Source: a virus
Direction: 5' to 3' (one strand)
Length of the DNA stretch: 24,617 bases
IMG/VR virus record: IMGVR_UViG_3300036785_000357
Location: 1-24,617 of that record
The notes beneath the pieces were generated by a model. It was not told the DNA's origin and did no database searches. It worked only from the letters and a program-made list of their open reading frames with translations. Made by a program: the position numbers and the translations under genes. Within the stretch, counting starts at the first letter, position 1; each line of letters opens with the position of its first letter. Positions 19,525-24,617 of the stretch are shown here, in pieces.

Positions 19525-21809
19525 GCGATTGCCTCCTGCGTATCGATGTACGCTTGCACTGCCTGCAGCATCACATCGGCATCGGCGCGCAATTCCGCCT
19601 CCTCGCGGTTGATCGGTCCGTAGTGCTGTCTTAATTTGCGCAGCACGATTGCGCAGCTCTCGCAGGCAAACGCTGGCTCGCTCTTGCACAACCCCTGAAA
19701 TTTTTCGCCCATGCCCGAGCCATAGTTGTCCCAGTCAGAGGAGCCGCACGACACTTCCTCCTCGAACTGAGCCAGGAAACCCTGCAATTCCCCGGCCTCG
19801 AACGCACGCATCAACTCGTCGAATTCGCTCGAACACGTATGCGCGTTGTAGCTGGTCTGGAACAGCCCCGCCTCTGCCGTGTCGCTTGATGTGTTGTCGG
19901 CGCTCTGATCGCGGCCGCAGCAGTGCTGCCCGGAGCTCTCGCGCATGCCAAGCCCCATCAGCAGCGCCCACAGATGCCGCAGCGTGTCGGGGCCGTCACG
20001 AGTATTGTCCATGCCCGCATCGCGGAATTGCGTGTAATACCACTGCAGAACATCCTTCTCGCTGTTGCCCGTGTTGGCCTTGGCCATCTCGACTGCCGGA
20101 GAATAGCCGCCGAGCAGCTGCCGGTAGGTGTTGGCGAAGGCCAGCGCAAAGCCCTTCACGTAACCGTCTGGAGCCTGGCCACGATCATCCCAATTGTAGT
20201 TCGCAATCCTGGAATTGATCGCAATCGTGGAGATTGCATCCACCTGCTCCTCGCTCAATGGCGCCAGCGCACCGCTGACCGGTGGCTCGCCGGTCTCCGC
20301 GAAAATGTAGTCTTGCGAGGCCCAGCCATAGACCGCCACGCCTGCCATGTGATCGTCGCCAAATTTCAACTTGTACCAAGTGCCCGAGCTGCCGACGATC
20401 GTGACCAGATCGCTGTTCTCGGCCCGGCCGATAATCGCAGCCGAGCCGCTGGCAGTCGCTCGAATATTCAGATAGTCGTCAGGCGGGACACCATGCACCT
20501 CGCCCACGACCGGCACCTCTGTCACCGGCGGCTGCTCGGTATCCGGCGGCTGCTCGGTGTCCGGCGGCTGCTCGTCGATCGGCACCCCGGCAAGGGTTTC
20601 GGCAATCGTCCGACAGATGGCCTCGAAATGCTGATTGAGCAGATCAGTATCTGCGCGACTGTCGCAGAACATGGTCTCGATGAGGATGCTTTTGGCCCTT
20701 GTGTTGTTCAGGAAGGCCAGATCCGACCTGTACTTTGGGCCACGGTCAATAAAATGACCAGCCGCCGCAATGTTCACGGACATGCGGTCTGCCAGATCTT
20801 CCTGGGTGACATAGAGCACCTCGACGCCCATTGGCTTGGTGGTCGAGGTGTACGCATTTAAGTGCACCGAGACGTCGTAAGTGTGCGACGGCTGGGCATT
20901 GTGGAAATTGGTTATCGTCGAGAGGTTCTCAGACTGGGAATGGCTCGTGTTATCGTGAAATTTGGTCACCTTGACGTTTTCCGACACCAGCATCTCGGTG
21001 ACGCGATCCACGATCCGCCTGGCCTCATTGACCTCGTCGCAGTACCCCGAGGCCCCTCGCACATACAATCCGTGGCCCGATGAAATGACGATCGAATTTG
21101 CTGTCATGATCGGTTCTCCGGTTTGATACTCCAGCACATCCTCGACCGTAGTATACTCCCCACGCCCCGAGTAGGTCACTCCGACATTGAGCAAATCAGC
21201 GGCCTGCATCGCAACCCGATTTGCCCACCTCCAGCCGGTACCATGTCCGCCCTCGTCGAATGCCACGAACCACAGCGGCAGATCAGGCTTGCCGCAGGCC
21301 CGGCGCAACCCTTCCAGCAAATTGAGCGACTGCGTACTGCGCTCGATGATCACTCCAACCACATGGGGATGCTCAATGTAGCGGCGTGCATTCTCGCGGG
21401 ACAACAGCAGGGGGTTCTTCGCGATGACCTGGAACCCGCAGTTCGCGACCTCGTCCATGACATAGTCGAAATAGTCGTCATAGCTGTCAGGATTGTCGAG
21501 CTCGATCGTGGTGTGACCCTGCGCCCGCCGCAGCGCATATTGCCGGTCGAGATTGCGCCGCCAGCCGGCACCGCGTGGATCGATGCGGCCCTCGCCGTAC
21601 GCACCGGACACGTCGTCGTCCGGCAAATACGGCCCGTAGATCGGTCCCTCCTCGTCGTAGTGCTCGTGAAACAGGTTGCAGTAGGCAATGTTCTCTCCGC
21701 TACCCACACATGGATCATCGTACGGTACCTCGATCACGCGTGAGCCATCCGCCTCGATGCGCTCGAAATCAGCCCCGATCAGATAGCTGAGCGCCCTGTT
21801 CACAGGCAT
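19521..21809 (-). CDS. Multi-domain peptidoglycan hydrolase (TIM-barrel-like + Amidase_3 + SH3 + lysozyme-like)
   Basis: 762 residues. Residues 1 to about 230 look like a glycosidase TIM barrel (HTTIELDNPDSYDDYFDYVM, IEHPHVVGVIIERS, LWFVAFDEGG). Residues about 235-408 are an N-acetylmuramoyl-L-alanine amidase of the Amidase_3 type. Its zinc and catalytic residues are H246 (SSGHG), E262, H316 (SVHLNA) and E378 (IETMFCDS). A PPDTEQ repeat linker (415-431) leads to an SH3-like domain (about 440-505: DDYLNIRATASGSAAIIG, then GTWYKLKF). A Cys-rich lysozyme-like domain follows with E624 in GMRESSG and EAGLFQTSYNAH. It would cleave both peptide-glycan and glycan bonds, either as endolysin or as virion lysin. 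No signal peptide. It starts 4 nt after the previous stop without a clear Shine-Dalgarno, and has a good internal start at 21107. Confidence 0.8.
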   Translation of the reverse strand: MPVNRALSYLIGADFERIEADGSRVIEVPYDDPCVGSGENIAYCNLFHEHYDEEGPIYGPYLPDDDVSGAYGEGRIDPRGAGWRRNLDRQYALRRAQGHTTIELDNPDSYDDYFDYVMDEVANCGFQVIAKNPLLLSRENARRYIEHPHVVGVIIERSTQSLNLLEGLRRACGKPDLPLWFVAFDEGGHGTGWRWANRVAMQAADLLNVGVTYSGRGEYTTVEDVLEYQTGEPIMTANSIVISSGHGLYVRGASGYCDEVNEARRIVDRVTEMLVSENVKVTKFHDNTSHSQSENLSTITNFHNAQPSHTYDVSVHLNAYTSTTKPMGVEVLYVTQEDLADRMSVNIAAAGHFIDRGPKYRSDLAFLNNTRAKSILIETMFCDSRADTDLLNQHFEAICRTIAETLAGVPIDEQPPDTEQPPDTEQPPVTEVPVVGEVHGVPPDDYLNIRATASGSAAIIGRAENSDLVTIVGSSGTWYKLKFGDDHMAGVAVYGWASQDYIFAETGEPPVSGALAPLSEEQVDAISTIAINSRIANYNWDDRGQAPDGYVKGFALAFANTYRQLLGGYSPAVEMAKANTGNSEKDVLQWYYTQFRDAGMDNTRDGPDTLRHLWALLMGLGMRESSGQHCCGRDQSADNTSSDTAEAGLFQTSYNAHTCSSEFDELMRAFEAGELQGFLAQFEEEVSCGSSDWDNYGSGMGEKFQGLCKSEPAFACESCAIVLRKLRQHYGPINREEAELRADADVMLQAVQAYIDTQEAIA
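21105..21120 (-). promoter_or_regulatory. Internal ribosome-binding site and ATG within the lysin gene
   Basis: CGGAGAACCGATC-ATG lies in frame at Met235, exactly between the TIM-barrel and amidase domains. GGAG is 8 nt from the ATG, and GGAGAACC matches the Shine-Dalgarno context of the genes at 10582 (GGAGAACCAAC) and 22080 (GAGAACCAA). Initiation here would make a 528-residue amidase-SH3-lysozyme product from the same gene. Confidence 0.55.
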
Positions 21810-21813
21810 GAAA

Positions 21814-22080
21814 TCATGGAAACATCTTCAAGAGCGCAGCAGCCTGCGTCGGTGATCCACTGTTGTAGGTGAACAGCATCTGCACAATCGCGTCCTGTGC
21901 AGCGGTCACGTCGGCTGCGGCAATGTCCTCCCGGTGCGTCGCCGTCGGATCAAAGTACCGGGTGATCAGGCTGGGATCCTCGGTGAGCTGCTGGTTCTTT
22001 GTTTCCAGATCCTTCAACATATCCACGAAGGCCTTGATCTGCCCAGAGTAGGCGTTGATGAAGCTGATGGCATCGGCCAT
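21814..22080 (-). CDS. Small helical hypothetical protein
   Basis: 88 residues. The sequence is helical and mildly acidic (FINAYSGQIKAFVDMLKDLE, ITRYFDPTATHREDIAAADV, and a C-terminal helix TAAQDAIVQMLFTYNSGSPT). AGGAGAGAACCAA precedes the ATG, and GAGAACCAA occurs twice within the preceding 25 bp. It is encoded between a tail protein and the lysin and probably belongs to the tail or lysis block. No family recognised. Confidence 0.65.
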   Translation of the reverse strand: MADAISFINAYSGQIKAFVDMLKDLETKNQQLTEDPSLITRYFDPTATHREDIAAADVTAAQDAIVQMLFTYNSGSPTQAAALLKMFP

Positions 22081-22101
22081 TTGGTTCTCTCCTCTTGGTT
22101 C

Positions 22102-22902
22102 TCAGTACACATTCGCCCCGACGCTGGTCATGTAGGTGTTGATGCGGCTGGAGAGATTGGCGGCTTGCGTCGCCGAAAGCTGATTGCCCCAGCTGCTGGC
22201 TGCGATCTGATCGGTGTCAAAGCTGTCGGCTGTTCCCTGGTTGTTACGGGCACAAATGAAAACATTCAGGTTGGCAAGCGCAGCCGATGCATTGGAGGGG
22301 TTAGTATAAATACTGCTGCCATTTTGGAACATTTCCTCTGCAAGCGAACTCCTGCGGATGACGACGAGCATTCCGGCCCCGGAACCGTTGAAAGTGTCGC
22401 CCCCATTGGTGTTGATGCCCATATAGTATTGTGAGCCATTAACCTGTAGCATTTGAATGATACAGACACCGTCATAGCAACCCTGCCAGATGTTGCTGCC
22501 AGCCGTGTTCTGCCGGGTGTAGACCGAATAGTGCGCATCATTCTGCTTGTAGAGTGTCGCAGTCGACGGATTAAAATTGCTGTTGAGATAGCTGGTGGTG
22601 CCGTTGCTGGCGTAGCCGCGATCGACCGTGAATGTCGGCGAGTTGACCGGCGTTGCAGACGCAAGAGCCACCAGATCGGTAAGTGCACTTTGTGAATTTT
22701 CAGCGGCAAGCAGCCACAACCGATCAAGCTTCGTCCAGAGACCATCTGTCTTGAGACCCGTGATCAGAGTATCTACTACCGTCTTGCGTCCAGCACTTAC
22801 AGACCCGCCATTCGTGATAACCTGATTGACCCATGCCGTCGTTGCTGGGTCTAGACCACCAGCAGCCGCGTGATCCATGAACAGTACAGCAGCAACTGTC
22901 AT
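22102..22902 (-). CDS. Tail-associated protein of unknown function
   Basis: 266 residues from the ATG at 22902, which overlaps the tail-fibre stop as ATGA. A GTG nine codons earlier (22929) lacks a Shine-Dalgarno. The N-terminus (FMDHAAAGGLDPATTAWVNQ, LWTKLDRLWLLAAENSQSAL) is helical. The rest is beta-rich (TFTVDRGYASNGTTSYLNSN, DAHYSVYTRQNTAGSNIWQG). This pattern is frequent in rhizobial prophage proteins encoded directly after tail fibres. The beta-rich region could be a concanavalin-like jelly roll, but no catalytic residues are evident. Confidence 0.7.
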   Translation of the reverse strand: MTVAAVLFMDHAAAGGLDPATTAWVNQVITNGGSVSAGRKTVVDTLITGLKTDGLWTKLDRLWLLAAENSQSALTDLVALASATPVNSPTFTVDRGYASNGTTSYLNSNFNPSTATLYKQNDAHYSVYTRQNTAGSNIWQGCYDGVCIIQMLQVNGSQYYMGINTNGGDTFNGSGAGMLVVIRRSSLAEEMFQNGSSIYTNPSNASAALANLNVFICARNNQGTADSFDTDQIAASSWGNQLSATQAANLSSRINTYMTSVGANVY

Positions 22903-24617
22903 GTCAGCCCCGTCCCGGAGATCAGCCACGTCGTCGAGGTAAGCTTCAGTGCCGTGGCAATGCCGTTGGCTGCGAGCGTGCGCGAGCCGGTGCTGCCAGC
23001 GCCTGCAAGCGTCATGGTATCGGTCGTGATGGCGATGGTCAGCGTGTTGATCATGTTGACGAACGTGAGCGTGGTCCCTGTCGGATAAGCCACGCTGGCG
23101 TTGGCGGGAATGGTGAAGGTTCTCGCAGTGTTGTCCGTAGTCGGGTGCGTGATCGCAGTGTTCGCATCAGCGAGCACGGCCGTATAGGCCGCGCTCTGAT
23201 TGTTGATCGGGATCCCAGGAGTGTTCCACGTCCCGTCCGCGCGCAGGAAATTGGCAGTGCCGCCGCCCGATGCCGGAACGAGGCCCTGCAGGGCCGTCGT
23301 GAAAATGGCGAGCATCGCCGTAACCTGCGCCACTGTCAGATCGAGCGGAGCACCGGTCGAACCGCTGTTGTTGCCCTTGATGGTGGCAGTCACCATGTTC
23401 GCCAGCTTGGCGTTGGTGACTGCACTCGCGGCGATCGTCTGAGCCAGTGAGCCCGACGGCTTGGTGACGTCGCCAGTGAAGGCCGGGGAGTTAGCCGCAG
23501 GCTCCACGCCCAACGTGGTCCAAGCAGTCGCCACCGTCATGTCCGTAGGCACGGCCGTGCCACCAGTGGCGTTGCCCTTGAACGTAAGGGTAGGCATCGT
23601 GGCCATCTTGGCGTTGGTCACTGCGTTGGCAGCGATCGTTGTTGCCAAGGTCCCGGCAGTGTTGGTCACATCACCAGTGAGTGCAGGCATATTCACAGCC
23701 TGCAGCAGTGTTTCACCAGACACGGTAGAACCAGCGGCAGCATAGTAGGCGAGCTGATTGATGGTGCCCGCGTTGACCCCACCGCCGCCTGCTGGAGCGG
23801 CCCACGTTCCATCAGCCCGGAGAAAGTTCGTCGAGCCACCGCCTGAGAGCGGAGCCAGCCCTTTCAGCGTCGTGGTGAAAACGTTGAGCGATGCGGTCGC
23901 CTGTGCTGCGGTCGCAGCGACTACGGTAGTCCCGGTCGCTGAATAATAGGCCAGCGAGCCGGCGGTTCCTGAGCTAACCGTGCCGGTGCCGCCGAAGCCG
24001 CTGAACTCGGTGACTACGACTACGCCAGCAGATCCTGCTCCGCCGCCGGGGACCGTCGAGGCACCGTTCTGGATGCCGCCGCCGCCACCTGATCCGTAGT
24101 TGCTAGCTGGAAGCCCATCGTTGCCTGCTGCTGCCCCAGGAATTGTTTGGGCACCGCCGCCACCCCAGGTACTGCTGCCGCCATATGCCGATGGGACAGT
24201 GGCAGTAGTACCCGCACCTGACTTGCCACCAGTCTCGCCTGCTGCCGTGACATCACCAGTCCCAGCAATGCCACCAACTCCTGTTGCATCGCCGATGCCG
24301 GATCCTGTGTAACCAGCGCCTCCACCACCACCCTTGCCGATGCAGAGCGTGCCGAAGCTGACATCGCCACCAGCGCCGCCATTGCCAGCCGTGCCGCTGG
24401 CTGCGCCGATGCCAGCTCCGCCGATCGTGATTGTCTGCGAGGCTCCAATCGCCGCCGCGGAGAGGATCTTGCGTGAGTATCCCCCCGAGCCACCACCACC
24501 GCCCCAGGTGACACCGGCGCTGACAGCGCAGCCACCACCTCCACCACCGGAGCCCACGCACTCGACGATGGCGTAAGCGGTGCCGGGAGTAGGCGTATAG
24601 GTACCGGACGCCGTGAA
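22899..24617 (-). CDS. Tail fibre with glycine-rich N-terminal domain (5' end outside window)
   Basis: 572 residues are visible and the frame is open to the right edge, so the gene starts outside the window. It enters as FTASGTYTPTPGTAYAIVEC followed by a GSGGGGGG run, the standard junction of phage glycine-rich tail-fibre domains. Loops such as GGGGSGGYS, GKGGGGGAGYTG and GSGGGGGIQ follow to about residue 195. The C-terminal part contains two STNFLRADGTW/TANFLRADGTW repeats and two AVTNAK(M/L)A(T/N)M...KGN repeats typical of tail-fibre shafts. It presumably binds the host surface. A chaperone gene is not evident downstream. Confidence 0.8.
   Translation of the reverse strand, partial: FTASGTYTPTPGTAYAIVECVGSGGGGGGCAVSAGVTWGGGGGSGGYSRKILSAAAIGASQTITIGGAGIGAASGTAGNGGAGGDVSFGTLCIGKGGGGGAGYTGSGIGDATGVGGIAGTGDVTAAGETGGKSGAGTTATVPSAYGGSSTWGGGGAQTIPGAAAGNDGLPASNYGSGGGGGIQNGASTVPGGGAGSAGVVVVTEFSGFGGTGTVSSGTAGSLAYYSATGTTVVAATAAQATASLNVFTTTLKGLAPLSGGGSTNFLRADGTWAAPAGGGGVNAGTINQLAYYAAAGSTVSGETLLQAVNMPALTGDVTNTAGTLATTIAANAVTNAKMATMPTLTFKGNATGGTAVPTDMTVATAWTTLGVEPAANSPAFTGDVTKPSGSLAQTIAASAVTNAKLANMVTATIKGNNSGSTGAPLDLTVAQVTAMLAIFTTALQGLVPASGGGTANFLRADGTWNTPGIPINNQSAAYTAVLADANTAITHPTTDNTARTFTIPANASVAYPTGTTLTFVNMINTLTIAITTDTMTLAGAGSTGSRTLAANGIATALKLTSTTWLISGTGLT
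23370..23639 (-). repeat. Two 69-bp repeat units within the tail-fibre gene
   Basis: Segments 23370-23438 and 23571-23639 share beginnings (gttgcccttg) and ends (gcgatcgt) and encode TIAAxAVTNAK(M/L)A(T/N)M...KGN. A second pair of units encoding FLRADGTW lies near 23220-23335 and 23800-23910. Together they form a duplicated shaft module that has diverged by substitutions without changing length. Confidence 0.6.

Noticed and set aside
22419-22431. CCATATAGTATTG, similar to the operator palindrome
   Set aside because: It lies inside a coding region, its right half is imperfect, and no -35 box or leader accompanies it.
1-24617. CRISPR array, insertion sequence, integrase or attachment site
   Set aside because: No regularly spaced repeats, transposase or recombinase motifs, or flanking direct repeats were seen. 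The tail-fibre repeats are coding modules.

Overview
This window is a densely packed piece of a tailed-phage (or prophage) genome. Almost every gene is on the minus strand, so the natural reading direction is from 24617 to 1. The packaging genes and a P22-type portal point to a podovirus-like or P22-portal-bearing phage. A phage-borne GcrA-family protein, a regulator family known from Alphaproteobacteria, together with the high GC content, points to an alphaproteobacterial host, possibly of the Rhizobiales. No integrase, tRNA or CRISPR array was seen. The major capsid gene was not found and presumably lies beyond the left edge.

Layout in transcription order. (1) 24617-19285 is the tail-fibre and lysis block: a glycine-rich tail fibre cut by the right edge, a second tail-associated protein, a small helical protein, a 762-residue multi-domain peptidoglycan hydrolase and a one-TM protein. 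(2) 19024-19269 is the only plus-strand protein gene, a small HTH repressor-like protein, divergent from (3) 18942-13493, an early operon. That operon holds a Zn-ribbon-like protein, a RecT-associated protein, RecT, two tandem ParB-like proteins, a DUF1367-like protein, a coiled-coil protein, an HNH nuclease, GcrA and a small membrane or secreted protein. (4) 12950-13490 is the only long gene-free stretch. It is packed with perfect short-loop hairpins and ends in a plus-strand terminator-like hairpin, so it is a candidate large structured RNA. (5) 12892-10779 is a helicase operon closed by a strong terminator. (6) 10582-9447 is a string of six tiny overlapping genes, three of them under 60 codons. 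(7) 9413-957 is the packaging and head block: TerS, TerL, a small coiled-coil protein, portal, then seven small and two large virion-type proteins. (8) 855-1 holds a DNA-binding protein and the start of an HNH nuclease.

The most striking signal is regulatory. The first genes of the three leftward units (at 18942, 12892 and 10582) share one promoter plan: a TTGACG -35-like box, a 13-bp palindrome of the form CCATA-N3-TATGG, then an identical 12-nt leader TCAACCACGGAG that carries the Shine-Dalgarno. The small HTH gene sits divergently at the one site where the palindrome is perfect, which suggests it is the regulator. In addition, the terminator closing the helicase operon is a perfect 12-bp hairpin whose 14-nt loop contains the exact 10-nt reverse complement (TCCGTGGTTG) of the shared leader. 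It could therefore cover the ribosome-binding site of all three units, as a 3'-end-derived antisense RNA would. With the adjacent structured gene-free region, this suggests an RNA-plus-repressor control circuit that has not been described as far as I know. Function remains inference.

Genes are coupled throughout by ATGA, TGATG, TAATG or GTGA overlaps, and these overlaps plus Shine-Dalgarno positions were used to choose starts.
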